Assembly: GCA_029834535.1 (NCBI GenBank)
Contig: JAQMWT010000069.1
Coordinates: 1 to 51,620, forward strand
Source of the DNA: Chrysophaeum taylorii
Lineage: Eukaryota; Sar; Pelagophyceae; Pelagomonadales; Pelagomonadaceae
DNA length: 51,620 bases
Direction of reading: 5' to 3'
Positions 28,131-37,436 of the stretch are shown in pieces; within the stretch, counting starts at the first letter, position 1, and every line of letters begins with the position of its first letter. Both the position numbers and the translations under genes were made by a program. The notes beneath the pieces were generated by a model. It was given only the letters and a program-made list of their open reading frames with translations, searched no databases and had not been told where the DNA came from.

Positions 28131-29783
28131 ATGGGCGTGCTTTGTTGTCGTGTGCACTATTTCCTCCTCCTGGTGGTGGTGGTCGTCGTCGTCGCGAGCT
28201 TGAAGCCAAGCCCCGTGTACGATATTGGCATCGTGGGCGCGGGGATCGGTGGGCTGTGCGCCGGCGCGCTGCTGTCGAAGTATGGGAAGAAGGTTGTGGT
28301 GTGCGAGTCGCACGATGTGGTCGGCGGGTGCGCGCACGCGTTCCGGCGTGGGAAGTACGTCCTCGACTCGGGACCGTCGCTGTGGGCAGGGTGCAGCGTG
28401 CCGTCGACGAATCCGCTGCGGCAGGTAATGGATGCCGTGGGGTGCGAGGTGGAATGGACGACGTACGACGGTTGGGGAATGCACGAGGTGGCGACGGGAC
28501 GAAGGTGGCGCATGACGACGGGGGAAACGGACCCCGAGATCCGGGCGTTGTTGCGGCGCATCGATCCCATCGTGGACGCGGCCATGGCGTGCCCGCCGAT
28601 GGCCTTGAGGCTAGACCCTCTAGGATTCGCGGCGACGGCTTTGGTGCCGTACTTGCTCCCGGCGGTCGCTATGGCGAGCGCGCGGTTTGGCGCCTTCGTG
28701 CCGGAGGTGCTGACGGGGCCCGCCTCGCGGCTGGGAGAGGGCGTCTGGCTCGACTACTTGAGTTTCGCCATTTCGGGCTATCCTGCCGATCGAACGGTCG
28801 GGGCGGCGCTCGCGTATACCCTAGGTGACCTGTACCACGAGAACGCCTACCTCGACTATCCGGTCGGCGGCTCGGGTGCCGTCGCCGAGGCGTTGGCAGA
28901 CAAGATCGTAGAGCTCGGGGGCGAGGTGCGGTTGGGGACGCACGTCGACGAGATTATCGTAGAAGGCGGTCGCGCGACGGGCTTCCGACTCGGAGACCAC
29001 TCGGTGGTCCGAGCCAGCACGGTTATCTCGAACGCCGACGCCTGGACGACAGCCGCGCTCGTCGGGAAGGATCGCGAGTGGCAGGGGAGGATGGACGCCA
29101 CGCCCGAAGCGCCGTCTTTCGTGCACCTGTGGGTCGGATTCGACGGCGTCAGGATACCGGACGACCTCGACGTCCATCATTCGGTGTTTAACTTGGAGTA
29201 CTCGTCCGCGCTCATCGACGCTCCTGAGAACATGCACATCATAAGCATACCGTCGCTCTTCGATCGATCGTTGTCGCCACCGGGGAAGCACGTAGCTCAC
29301 GTCTACGCCGCGGCCAACGAACCTTACGACGCGTGGGTTGGCTTGTCTGCGTCCGAATACGCTGCGAAGAAGGAGAAAGCTGCCGAACCCTTGTGGACAG
29401 CCCTCGAGCAGGTGGTCCCCGACGTCCGCAAAAGGGCCGAGCTCGTCGTCGTCGGGACCCCGCTCGCGCACGCGCGCTTCAATCGACGATATCGTGGTTC
29501 CTACGGTCCCGCCTTTGGCCACTTCCAGGACGGGCGGACCCCCTACCCGAATCTCTTCACCGTCGGAGACTCGAACTTTCCGGGAATTGGGGTCCCAGCC
29601 GCCGCGGCCTCGGCCATCCTCGTCGCCAACTCCCTCGTCCCCGTGCGAGACCACGCGAGGCTTTTGGACGTTATGCGCCGGAACGGCACGCTCTGCGCCG
29701 GGAAGTCGTGGTGGCGACAGCCGCGACCGAAAGAAAACCAGGCGCGCGGAGGCCGCATCACGCTATCGAGCAGTAATAGTTAA
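28131..29783 (+). CDS. carotenoid-isomerase/phytoene-desaturase-type FAD oxidoreductase
   Basis: 550 residues, intronless. An N-terminal hydrophobic segment (FLLLVVVVVVVAS) acts as signal peptide or anchor. Then comes the dinucleotide-binding motif YDIGIVGAGIGGLCAG (GxGxxG at residues 36-41) and, further on, VVVCESHDVVGGCAHAF, the typical FAD fingerprint of the CrtI/CRTISO amine-oxidase superfamily. Near residue 250 LDYPVGGSGAVAEALADKI, and near the C-terminus FTVGDSNFPGIGVPAAAASA, the conserved C-terminal FAD/carotenoid motif. CRTISO converts poly-cis to all-trans lycopene in the plastid; paralogs act on other polyenes or retinol, so the substrate is open. Its stop overlaps the stop of the minus-strand PH gene in a shared TTAA at 29780-29783. 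Confidence 0.85.
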   Translation: MGVLCCRVHYFLLLVVVVVVVASLKPSPVYDIGIVGAGIGGLCAGALLSKYGKKVVVCESHDVVGGCAHAFRRGKYVLDSGPSLWAGCSVPSTNPLRQVMDAVGCEVEWTTYDGWGMHEVATGRRWRMTTGETDPEIRALLRRIDPIVDAAMACPPMALRLDPLGFAATALVPYLLPAVAMASARFGAFVPEVLTGPASRLGEGVWLDYLSFAISGYPADRTVGAALAYTLGDLYHENAYLDYPVGGSGAVAEALADKIVELGGEVRLGTHVDEIIVEGGRATGFRLGDHSVVRASTVISNADAWTTAALVGKDREWQGRMDATPEAPSFVHLWVGFDGVRIPDDLDVHHSVFNLEYSSALIDAPENMHIISIPSLFDRSLSPPGKHVAHVYAAANEPYDAWVGLSASEYAAKKEKAAEPLWTALEQVVPDVRKRAELVVVGTPLAHARFNRRYRGSYGPAFGHFQDGRTPYPNLFTVGDSNFPGIGVPAAAASAILVANSLVPVRDHARLLDVMRRNGTLCAGKSWWRQPRPKENQARGGRITLSSSNS

Positions 29784-30427
29784 GAAGAAGAAGAAGTCGC
29801 AGGTCGGGGGGGGAAGAGGAGCGACACGAGCCAGGAGTTGGTGGTGGTGGTGGTGGTGCTACTCGACGACTGCGGCGACCCGAAGCCTCGTGGTTGGATT
29901 AAAGCGCTCGCGCGATGATAATGGTGCTTGCGGGAATCCTCCAAGATGAAATCGAAGCCCTTTCGGAGGATGTAGACGTCGACCTCGTAGAAGCAGATGA
30001 TCTTGAGGACCTTCTCGACGTCGGTCTTTCCCTGGACCGGAACCCGAAAGGCAAGGCAGAGGTGGTGGGAGTCGGGGGGCGTATCCGAGAAGCGGTCGCG
30101 ATCGATGCTCTGGATGTCGCCGAGGGGCATGAACCGCTCCTTATCCTGGGGCTTGTTCCGCGCGTAGACCCAGGTCAGCTTGGTCATCTCGGCGTCGAGC
30201 CTCAGATTGCGTTTCACGATTTTTCCGCGGCCATATTTCAACACTGGGAACCCGTTGTGCAGCAGCACGCGCCTGAACGTGTCGTGGAACTCGGCGTCGT
30301 CGCTGATTGGCTTTCCCTCGGCCGGGAACACCGCTTCCTCGTTTTCCGACCCCATCCACTGCGCGGACGCAAAGTGACGCAACCGCGCCATGTTGTCTGC
30401 AGCGTCGCAGCACACTAAGAAGTCCAT
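29780..30427 (-). CDS. PH-domain protein
   Basis: 215 residues from ATG 30427 (an in-frame ATG at 30457 lies inside the CAAA repeat). The central region, residues about 45-160, fits a phospholipase-C-type pleckstrin-homology domain: NGFPVLKYGRGKIVKRNLRL, MTKLTWVYARN, MPLGDIQSIDRDRF, HLCLAFRVP, KIICFYEVDVYILRKGFDFI (C-terminal helix). PH domains bind phosphoinositides or proteins; no catalytic domain follows. The C-terminal 50 residues are Ser/Thr-rich with a Thr run and may be disordered. Tail-to-tail with the carotenoid-isomerase-like gene, sharing TTAA as both stops. Confidence 0.65.
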   Translation of the reverse strand: MDFLVCCDAADNMARLRHFASAQWMGSENEEAVFPAEGKPISDDAEFHDTFRRVLLHNGFPVLKYGRGKIVKRNLRLDAEMTKLTWVYARNKPQDKERFMPLGDIQSIDRDRFSDTPPDSHHLCLAFRVPVQGKTDVEKVLKIICFYEVDVYILRKGFDFILEDSRKHHYHRASALIQPRGFGSPQSSSSTTTTTTNSWLVSLLFPPRPATSSSS

Positions 30428-30462
30428 CCTGCCACAAACAAACAAACAAACAAACAAACAAA
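30428..30462. repeat. CAAA microsatellite and TATATA at the PH gene 5' end
   Basis: (CAAA)n then TATATATA immediately upstream of the PH gene start. The TATATA could act as a TATA box for the minus-strand gene, but it is equally repeat-derived. Confidence 0.6.
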
Positions 30463-30481
30463 TATATATAGAGACAAGTGC

Positions 30482-30800
30482 AGGCCAGTAAGTTCACCTA
30501 GTCCCAATCTCTAACCCCAGTAAGTTCACCTACTCTAACCCCAGTAAGCTCACCTAAGTTAGTAAGTTCACCTAGCTCACACCAACTCCTTTGAGCTCGT
30601 CGCTCTCGCCTCCGCCAATCTAAGCTGCTTCGATCCGCACGCGCCGCCAACCTTTGAGTGAGTTTACTCTAAAAACCCTTTGCTCTAAAACCCCAGTAAG
30701 TTCACCTGGTCCCAGTAAGTTCACCTGGTCACTATATTCACCTAGTCCCAATCTCAAACCCCAGTAAGTTCACCTGGTCCCAGTAAGTTCACCTACAGTG
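30482..30800. repeat. degenerate minisatellite of CCAGTAAGTTCACCT units
   Basis: AGTAAGTTCACCT or close variants occur at about 30487, 30519, 30541, 30560, 30693, 30712, 30738, 30762 and 30780, separated by filler such as AGTCCCAATCTC and TAACCC, with about 100 bp of unrelated sequence in the middle. Each unit contains GTAAGT, the ideal splice-donor hexamer. No gene in this stretch. Confidence 0.75.
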
Positions 30801-30824
30801 CGCGCGTAGATTCCGGGAGGGGGC

Positions 30825-31384
30825 TTATCGGTATTGCGCAGCACGTGTGGAGTAGGGTGGAGTCGTCGACCAAGAAGAGGATATCCTCGGGGTTGCCGAT
30901 CGAAAGAGAGCCACGTAGAGCTGGACGTGGCAGAAGACGGGCTTCGCCAAGAGGACGCGGACCTCGCGGGGCGTCTGGCCCTGGCTCTTGGTGATCGTTT
31001 GGCGTAGGCGGGCGTTAAGGGATACAGGTTGGAGGAGCCTCGGTGACAACAACACGATCAATCATGTATCTGGTACCGTTGCAGTGGCCGTGCGACGGGT
31101 CGAGGTTGCGAAGACTTTAAGCTCGCGATCAAAGTCAGCATCTCGTTGGTTGTCAGGGTGTTGAAAACTCGACTGTAAAGAGCGAGGCGCCGGCTTCCCA
31201 CCCAACCCAGTCGGCCGAAAAGAACTCCGACGCCTCGTCTCCGGGAAAAAAAGGCCGCGGTCATGCGCGCGTTGTCAGCATCGACAACATCGTTTCGACG
31301 GGGCGTGAGAATGGCGCGCTGAAAGAGCCGCCGCGGGTCGTGGAAATAGTCTGCGAGGTCGCCGTAGACGGCTTGGAGGATCAC
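30825..31384 (-). pseudogene. Helitron/PIF1-type helicase remnant
   Basis: Two pieces on the minus strand. At 31384-31250: VYGDLADYFHDPRRLFQRAI, then LTPRRNDVVDADNARM, like the helicase stretch RAILTPxNxDVxxIN. At 31020-30880: TITKSQGQTPREVRVLLAKP, then VFCHVQLYVALFR, like the conserved TINKSQGQT and HGQLYVALSR motifs at the end of Pif1-like and Helitron helicases. The region between is missing or scrambled, and the canonical ALSR is ALFR. A dead transposon fragment. Confidence 0.65.
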
Positions 31385-31509
31385 TGTCTGGCTCTCGCGC
31401 CTACCTGATCCTTACCCTAAATCGAGGGACAAACAGACAGACAGACAGACAAACAAACAGACAAACATCTGTCGATTAGTAGTTAGGAAGGCGGTATGTA
31501 TGTATGGAA

Positions 31510-32601
31510 CTAGAGAACCTCGGGGGTGGTGGTGGCGGTCACGTCGTGCAGGCCGTCGTCGTCCTCATCGCGGGACCGCGAGATTCGACGGAACCAGGCG
31601 TCGATCTCGGTGCGGCGGTACTGCTGCTCCTCGACGGCGAGACGCGCGAGCTGCTCATCCTCGAGGGGGTATTTGACCGGGTAGCGGACGACGTCGTCCG
31701 GTCGGAAGCAGAGGTGGCGGAGCATCGAGTCGTAGACGCTCACTGTGCGGATGGAGGAGGGCGTGACGTCGCCGTCTTCGATGTCGTCGTCGAAGAGGCG
31801 GCGCTGGCAGGCGCGGAGGAACGCAGAGTACAAGGGCCCGGTGCCGAGGACGAGGGCGTTAAAAACCCCCTGGAGGCCCGGGAGGACCCAAAGGACGGCG
31901 AGGGCCCTCGAACCCCCGGAAGTCGGCGTGAGGTCGGCGGCGAGTCTCCCCCCCCAGCACGCGACGCCCACGAGGGAAAATCTCCAGAGGCGGCCAAGAT
32001 GTCGATCCGCGACGCGTCCCGGTGCGCGGCGCAGCGTACCAATAGCTGCCGCGAGGGCGACGGCGTTGAAGGCACAGCAGAGGATCCACGACCCCAAAAG
32101 AGCCGCGAGCTCGACGGCGAACGAATTCGAGAGGCGCGAGTACTGGCACGTGGACATCTCCTGGGACGAGTGCTCGCCGAGAGCGAAGAGGAGGGCACCG
32201 ACCCCAACGCCAGCGGGCCAAACGGCGCGGAAGGCGGTGAAGCATACGCGTCTCGTCGCGGCGTCGTCGCGAGTCCTGAGAGCAGTGCCGAGCGACAGCG
32301 CGACGGTCGCCGACCAGAGTATCGAGGTGGTTTCGATGCCGACGGAGATGGGCTGGGTCGCGCGGCAGTGGAGGTCCCCAGTCATCTCGGCAAGGAGCCG
32401 CCACAAAATGACGATCAAAGCGAAAGAAGCGTCCGCTATGGCGAGGCAGCTGATGGCCAGCCGGGAGGCGCCCTCGGCGAACCACAACACCACCACCGCC
32501 CCCACCAGCGAGAGCGTCGAGAATCCGACGTAGACGTCCGACAGACCCGACACCTTCTGTTTCGGTCTCGCGTAGTGATACCACCACCAGCTTGGCGTCA
32601 T
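31510..32601 (-). CDS. seven-transmembrane receptor-like protein (cAMP-receptor/GPCR type)
   Basis: 363 residues. Hydrophobic segments in order: VGFSTLSLVGAVVVLWFAEG, LAISCLAIADASFALIVILW, TTSILWSATVALSLGTAL, AVWPAGVGVGALLFALG, FAVELAALLGSWILCCAFNA, LWRFSLVGVACWGGRLAADL and ALAVLWVLPGLQGVFNALVL, which makes seven. The polar cytosolic tail is about 95 residues long with many charged residues. The arrangement resembles Dictyostelium cAMP-receptor-like and related protist GPCRs, with Cys before TM3 (DLHCRATQP) and in the second outer loop (STCQYSRL). The ligand is unknown. The DUF707-like gene lies 40 bp upstream on the same strand. The first 21 codons recur at 43256-43320 in the second segment copy, without the rest of the gene. 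Confidence 0.65.
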   Translation of the reverse strand: MTPSWWWYHYARPKQKVSGLSDVYVGFSTLSLVGAVVVLWFAEGASRLAISCLAIADASFALIVILWRLLAEMTGDLHCRATQPISVGIETTSILWSATVALSLGTALRTRDDAATRRVCFTAFRAVWPAGVGVGALLFALGEHSSQEMSTCQYSRLSNSFAVELAALLGSWILCCAFNAVALAAAIGTLRRAPGRVADRHLGRLWRFSLVGVACWGGRLAADLTPTSGGSRALAVLWVLPGLQGVFNALVLGTGPLYSAFLRACQRRLFDDDIEDGDVTPSSIRTVSVYDSMLRHLCFRPDDVVRYPVKYPLEDEQLARLAVEEQQYRRTEIDAWFRRISRSRDEDDDGLHDVTATTTPEVL

Positions 32602-32640
32602 TTTTGGTATTACTACTGTGGAGAGCCGTTGGAAAAAATG

Positions 32641-33714
32641 TTAAGACACCCAGGCCGAGGCCGAGTTGTAGAGGATGCCCGTGTGGTTGGTCAAGGCGCG
32701 GCGCGTCAGCTCGAGTTGGGCGTCGACGAGCTTGAACCAGGGGTTCGTGGGACCCGCGGTGGGCGGCCATAATTTGCGACGAATCGCGAAATTCAGCTCC
32801 GTCGACACTTCTCGATACCTATTGGTCTTGTTGATCGCGTGAGTGTCGAGGTGCACGAGCGGAACGGCAATCACCGCGCACGGAGGCTTGTTGTTTTTTT
32901 CTTCTTCTTCTTCTTCTTCTTCTTCTTCGAACCCAAGGTACATCCACGCGGCGCCGCACCACACGTTGTCGGAGCCCCAGTCCGAATGGACCTGTTGTTG
33001 GTATTCGGCAATATCCAGGAGATAGGGCGCGAGCCAGTAGAAGAATCTCACGCTCAAGACCGGCGCCTGGGCTTCAACAAAGGTGGTCCACACGGCACCA
33101 CACTCGGGGCCGCAGTTTGGCATCTCGTCGTTCACGTGAAACTTTGCCCACTGGGTTGCCGGACGTATCGTCGGCTGCGACAATACCGGCGACCCGACCG
33201 CCCGATGCCAGGCCCAGAACCTCCGCAAGTCAAACGACGCGATCTCCATGTCCTCGTCCAGAAGCCACGCGTAGTCGAACCCGTCGAGCCGATCGACCAT
33301 CCTGAGCTGGAACTGGAGCTTTGGGCAAATCCAAGCAGCCGAGCAAATTTGGCCGGGCCTCCGCCCGTCGTACACGTCCAGCCCAACCCCTAACGTCTCG
33401 GCCGCCTCGACGGCGTCGCCCCACAACTCTGGGCTCCCGGCGTAGAGCGCGACGGCCACGTGACTCTCCAAATCTTCGTACGATGCGAGCGCCTTGAGGC
33501 TCGCAATCGCGTTCGCGATCGTCTTCGTCCTCGAGTCGGCCGTCAACCCGACGAAGAGACGGGGTAACTTCTGGTCGTCGTCGTCGTCTCGCACCTCTTC
33601 GCCTCGTACGCAACACACGTCGCGCCCACGCGGCGGGTTCTCAGGGTCCAAAAGTCGTGATCTGGCGCCGCCTGAAACCACCACCTGCCCATAAATTATG
33701 ACGAAGAACATCAT
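32641..33714 (-). CDS. DUF707-like putative glycosyltransferase, copy 1
   Basis: 357 residues. A weakly hydrophobic start (MMFFVIIYGQVVVSGGA) may be a signal peptide or anchor. The core reads PRLFVGLTADSRTKTIANAI, then DGFDYAWLLDEDMEIASFDL with an acidic DEDME motif, GSPVLSQPTI, TTFVEAQAPVLSVRFFYW and SDWGSDNVWCGAAWMYLG, then CAVIAVPLVHLDTHAINK. This order (W/LxDED, SQP, FVExxAPVxS, WGxD, late VH/D) is that of plant and algal DUF707 proteins, thought to be GT-A-like glycosyltransferases. A poly-Glu stretch of ten residues (GAA repeat) interrupts it here and is short in the copy at 43353. Likely Golgi/ER. Substrate unknown. Confidence 0.6.
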   Translation of the reverse strand: MMFFVIIYGQVVVSGGARSRLLDPENPPRGRDVCCVRGEEVRDDDDDQKLPRLFVGLTADSRTKTIANAIASLKALASYEDLESHVAVALYAGSPELWGDAVEAAETLGVGLDVYDGRRPGQICSAAWICPKLQFQLRMVDRLDGFDYAWLLDEDMEIASFDLRRFWAWHRAVGSPVLSQPTIRPATQWAKFHVNDEMPNCGPECGAVWTTFVEAQAPVLSVRFFYWLAPYLLDIAEYQQQVHSDWGSDNVWCGAAWMYLGFEEEEEEEEEEKNNKPPCAVIAVPLVHLDTHAINKTNRYREVSTELNFAIRRKLWPPTAGPTNPWFKLVDAQLELTRRALTNHTGILYNSASAWVS

Positions 33715-34097
33715 CCAAAGTATGGTATATCGAAAGATATTATTATTAGAATTATTAGTAATAAATAATAACTTTACCAGTATCTAATGTTGGTGCATTC
33801 TTGTTCGGGTACCTTCGGACTCTGTGTCCGGTACCATTTACTTGTACCGGAGCAACCCATTACTCCCCCAAAACCTGGTTAATCTCAATACTTTTCGGGA
33901 TTTTTTACACGAACCGGGTACATTTCTTCTGCTTTCGGGAAAAATCTACGAAGACAACACGGGCCGCCAGACGCCGGAGCTTTGGTCGAGATATAAGAGG
34001 GTTCCGTGTGGCCCGCCTGAGCCACCAAACTGCCTTCTGGGCCATCATTAGGGGGCCGTCGCGGCAGGGCTTTGGTTGAAACAAAAAAGAATGAAAG
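33715..34097. other. intergenic, duplicated in part at 44397-44645
   Basis: A/T-rich, with TAATAAATAATAA and the string ACGCCGGAGCTTTGGTCGAG shared with copy 2. No gene supported. Confidence 0.5.
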
Positions 34098-34592
34098 TTA
34101 GAAAGCCGGGGGTTGGGCCGAGGAGCGCTGCTGGTGACTACGACGATTGCCCTCTCTTTCCCGCTGACAGTGCAAGATCGCAGCCTCGTCTCCAGCTCGT
34201 TTAGCTTTCCTGCGACTCTCGCGGCATACGGCGTGGCGCAGACGATCACTCTCGCGTTCGTCCTCGCGCGCGCGCATCGCGTCCTCGTCGCCGGCGTGCG
34301 CTTCTTCTAAACGTTTGTCGCGCCTTGCGACGTGGCGCAGACGACCAGCCTCGCGTTCGTCCTCGAGCGCGCGCATCGCGTACTCGTCGCCGGCGCGGGC
34401 TTCTTCTAGACGCTCATCACACCGCTGTGCAATTGCAATACGCTTGGCCTCGCGTTGACGCTCAAGCAGCATCACCGCATCCTTGTCGCCGGCGGCAACA
34501 GCTTCACGACGGTCGGCCCGCAAGCGCCCCATCTTGTCGCGACGGACCGCACGTTCGCGCTCGAGAACCATTCGACTCCTGGGCGAGGACAC
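34098..34592 (-). CDS. charged repeat ORF of unknown function
   Basis: 164 residues, almost all Arg, Glu, Asp and Ala. A unit of about 33 residues recurs: RCDERLEEARAGDEYAMRAL with EDEREAGRLRH, then RRDKRLEEAHAGDEDAMRAR with EDERESDRLRH. It is probably one long helix. It lies only in copy 1 of the segmental duplication, in the extra 1 kb, near transposon debris, so transposon-linked origin is likely. Function unknown. Confidence 0.35.
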   Translation of the reverse strand: MSSPRSRMVLERERAVRRDKMGRLRADRREAVAAGDKDAVMLLERQREAKRIAIAQRCDERLEEARAGDEYAMRALEDEREAGRLRHVARRDKRLEEAHAGDEDAMRAREDERESDRLRHAVCRESRRKAKRAGDEAAILHCQREREGNRRSHQQRSSAQPPAF

Positions 34593-34937
34593 TCGAGTAC
34601 CAGTTCCTTTTCAAAGGAACTTGCGCCTCTTTCGTTTTCCCGCACGATCTCCCGCCTCGCCGAGCGGCGGGCGGTTTGTCTCGTCATCCCGGGCCGCGCG
34701 GCGGTCCGCCGTCGCTCTCCACGAAGGGGCGAGCCACGACGCGGTTTACCGCGAGAAAAACCGGAAGACGTCATGAGCAGTCTTGTATAGGTAATTTTCG
34801 AATTATTTCTCTTTCAAGCAAGTTACTTACGGCTTATCTTTTTTCTTTATCTTCTTTCTTTATTTCTTTCTTTCTCTCTTTCTTTCTGTTTGAACTAATA
34901 GGAAAATACGGAAGACTGACAGGACAGACAGAAAGAC

Positions 34938-34972
34938 ACCCCCCCCCTCTTAGCAGTCGACATTTAAAGACA
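34938..34972 (+). repeat. retroposon 3'-tail-like motif
   Basis: C-run, CTCTTAGCAGTCGACATTTA and AAGACAGAAAG: the clearest match to the 3' end of the 11186-11771 insert, in plus orientation. A CCCTCTCTTCGAGAGGG hairpin lies about 35 bp downstream. Confidence 0.5.
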
Positions 34973-35052
34973 GAAAGACACAGACAGCTTTGCCATTGGC
35001 AAACACCCTCTCTTCGAGAGGGCTAGTTTTTCAACCAAAGGATACTTCATAA

Positions 35053-36739
35053 TCAAATAGGACTGGCGAGCCCACGACGTCCAGCAGCTAATGTCGGCGT
35101 TGGGGGGCTTGCAGCAAGTTTGTCAGGGGACTCAGTGCCACCCGTCGCTGAGGAGGCGCGGCGAGCACGGCGGCAAGCTTGTCGGCCTCGGCCTTGCATG
35201 AAAGAGATGCCAAGGCTGTCTGACTTCTTCATTCTTTTCTTGGGCGGCGCGTTCTCCTCGTTGCCGGTGAACTTGGCTCGGAGCGACGCAGGGACCCAGG
35301 ACAGCTGCAGCTTCATGGAAATCTGCTCCTCCAGCTTGCGGAGTAGGATGATCTTGGTTTCTTCGGCGTTGGTGTAGGGTAGTCGGAATCTGGATAGCTC
35401 CTCCTTGAGCGTCACGGCGGTGGCATGCGAGACCTTCGAGACGGCTGTCTTGAGGTAGGTTCCTTGCAAACCCAACTCCGAATTTGCGGCACCACCAACA
35501 GCCTCAAGGTCGGCAGACGTCAGGCGGCCAGAGGTGTTGGCGGTGTTGGCGGTGTTGGCGGCGGAGGCGCCGCCGTCGGCTTTGACGTAAGCGTCTACGA
35601 CGTCATCCACGCGGTTCTCGCGGAACGCAGGGAATAAAGTCGTGACGCCGTTGAGCTCGGTCGAGAGCCCGGGCTCTGAAGCGGAGCGGGCCGCGGCGTT
35701 CTGCTCCTTCTTGAGCTGGGATCAGTAGGGGGCCATGGTGAAGAGGACGATGCCGGACTTGTACGCAGCACCAGCCGCCAGCCCTGCTCGCAGAAAAAGT
35801 CCAGAACCTCGAGAGTGAAATGCGTGCCGACGCCGTCGCAAATGAGAGTCGCTGGTTGGCAAGGCAAGACCAGCGGGTCCATCTTGGCCGAGACGCGCTC
35901 GAGGAACTCGAGGAAGGCGCCGGCATCGACTGAGCCCTTGGTATCGCAGGTGGCCGCTGGTGGCACGAGCAGGCCATGGAACACGCACGTGGGCGCGGCC
36001 TCCATAAAGCTGGCCATATCAACGGTCTCGGCGGAGATGGATGCAAAGAACGGCGTTGGCTCCGGGGCAGCGCTGCTGCCGCCAACGGCACTGAGGTTTT
36101 CGCTCGTCTTGCAGCCGACTGACTCGCCATCGTCGCCGTGTGCGCGCACCGTCCGCTCAGCGCGGCCCTTGCGCTGGCCGCCGTTGCCGTGCGTGGCGTT
36201 GGTTATCTTTGTCTCGTCGATGGAGATCATGTCGGTAGACGGCGCTGGTTGCCACGCGCGCGAACTCAAGTCGCTCCTCCACGGGGCGCAAGAGAAGTTC
36301 ATTTGTAGAACGGAGGAAACAGCAAAAGGACGCGAGTTGGTTCAAAGGCAGGGCCGCACAACCGCTGTTGTCGACGCTAGCTACTACCCGAGGAGACGGG
36401 GCAGCAATCCAAGGCAGCCATTCGAAGGCGGGAGAGTGACCCCGCGCAGCGCGTGTTGGATGAAACATGGAGAAGCATCTCGACGCTGTACTGGTCCTGC
36501 TGCTCAAAGCGAGGGATCGTGTTCGGGTCCGCGACGAGGCGCATAGTCTTACCGATCGTAGACCTCAAAGACAGAGAGTGAGGGTTGATCACGTCCACGA
36601 TGATCTCGCGGGTTGCGAGCGAGGCGACTATGGTCTTGGCGAGATTCTTCATCCTTGTGGCCAAGTACCACCAGTTACTAGTTCTCTGCCTGCGCGAGAT
36701 CGAGGGTGCGTCATATCTGGGCGAAGCTTGAGTTTTCAA
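35053..36739 (-). pseudogene. DDE-superfamily transposase, broken, copy 1
   Basis: The minus strand first carries a piece ending IPRFEQQDQYSVEMLLHVS (36739-36377), then after a stop MISIDETKITNATHGNGGQR, HGLLVPPAATCDTKGSVDAG, AFLEFLERVSAKM, PATLICDGVGTHFTLEVLDF. The IDE and LICDGxxxH motifs are the first two acidic sites of DDE_1/pogo-like transposases. After GWRLVLR the frame shifts to TSGIVLFTMAPY and a TGA, then SQLKKEQN and a Lys-rich tail with KKRMKKSDS (possible nuclear signal). The frameshift and TGA are identical in copy 2, so the gene was dead before the segment duplicated. Confidence 0.65.
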
Positions 36740-37429
36740 CAGCGGACCAGGAACCGACGCCCGTCAACGAGTGTGACTTGAAGGAAACTCCGAAATTGCA
36801 ATGGACAAACGCATAGGTTTTCTTTTCTCACGAGCTCGACTGGAGCGAGCCAATCACGTCATGACCTTACCACACATCCTTCGCGATCAAGTCGAGAGGT
36901 AACTCCCACACCGATTTCCCACACCCGGCCTCTACGGGCTGTGATCACGACAACAGCACCCACCACTCCCGCGATCCCACGTCGCCAAACAAGTAGCGGA
37001 GGAAGGCATGGACGTCAAAGTCTGTACCGACGGCGTTCCCGGTCTCGGAAGTGCTCATTGAAGCATCGCGTAAATTCTCCTCGAGCAGTGCGAGTCATCG
37101 CCTGAGCGGAGGAGCTGGCTAGCGGTTGCGGTTGAGAGTCATGCGACGGTCCATGCCCCGTGTCACCCCCAGGGCATTATATCCACGTGTTCCAGCTGAG
37201 TGCACCACTGGTACCGTACGCTCAGTAGTGCACCGTGACGCAGTTTCAAGGTCTTCGGCTCCCGGGGGGCAATCCCGAACCTATTGACGTAAGGGGTTGC
37301 CCCTGTACATCAAGGGGTGCTATGTGACGTGCTGGCACAGGAAGGGCTGCCATAGGCACCGCTTTTTTCCTCTGCGCTCATCCTTTCTGGCTCTTCGAGC
37401 CTGGCTTGCCAAGATAGTAATAATTATTA
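36740..37429. other. intergenic, no gene seen
   Basis: Between the DDE remnant and the left end of the Mutator-like element. ORFs are short with no recognisable protein. Confidence 0.5.
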
Positions 37430-37436
37430 GGGAAAA

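Larger units (their letters stand above)
32547..36550. repeat. dispersed duplicated segment, copy 1
   Basis: Matches 43256-46183 in the same orientation. It begins inside the 7TM gene (GACCCGACACCTTCTGTTT) and ends at GCGCATAGTCTT. It carries the DUF707-like gene and the broken DDE transposase. Relative to copy 2 it has about 1 kb extra (about 34046-35041). Protein-level identity is high, so the event is recent, but less recent than the 7-15 kb tandem duplication. Confidence 0.85.

Noticed and set aside
30482..30800. Telomere- or centromere-type repeat
   Set aside because: TAACCC occurs just as filler between AGTAAGTTCACCT units, not as a tandem array.
31504..32772. 422-codon plus-strand ORF opposite the 7TM gene
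   Set aside because: Highly charged shadow; the minus strand shows seven hydrophobic segments.
34046..35041. The extra 1 kb in segment copy 1 as a single transposon insertion
   Set aside because: No target-site duplication or matching ends could be seen; a deletion in copy 2 explains it equally well.
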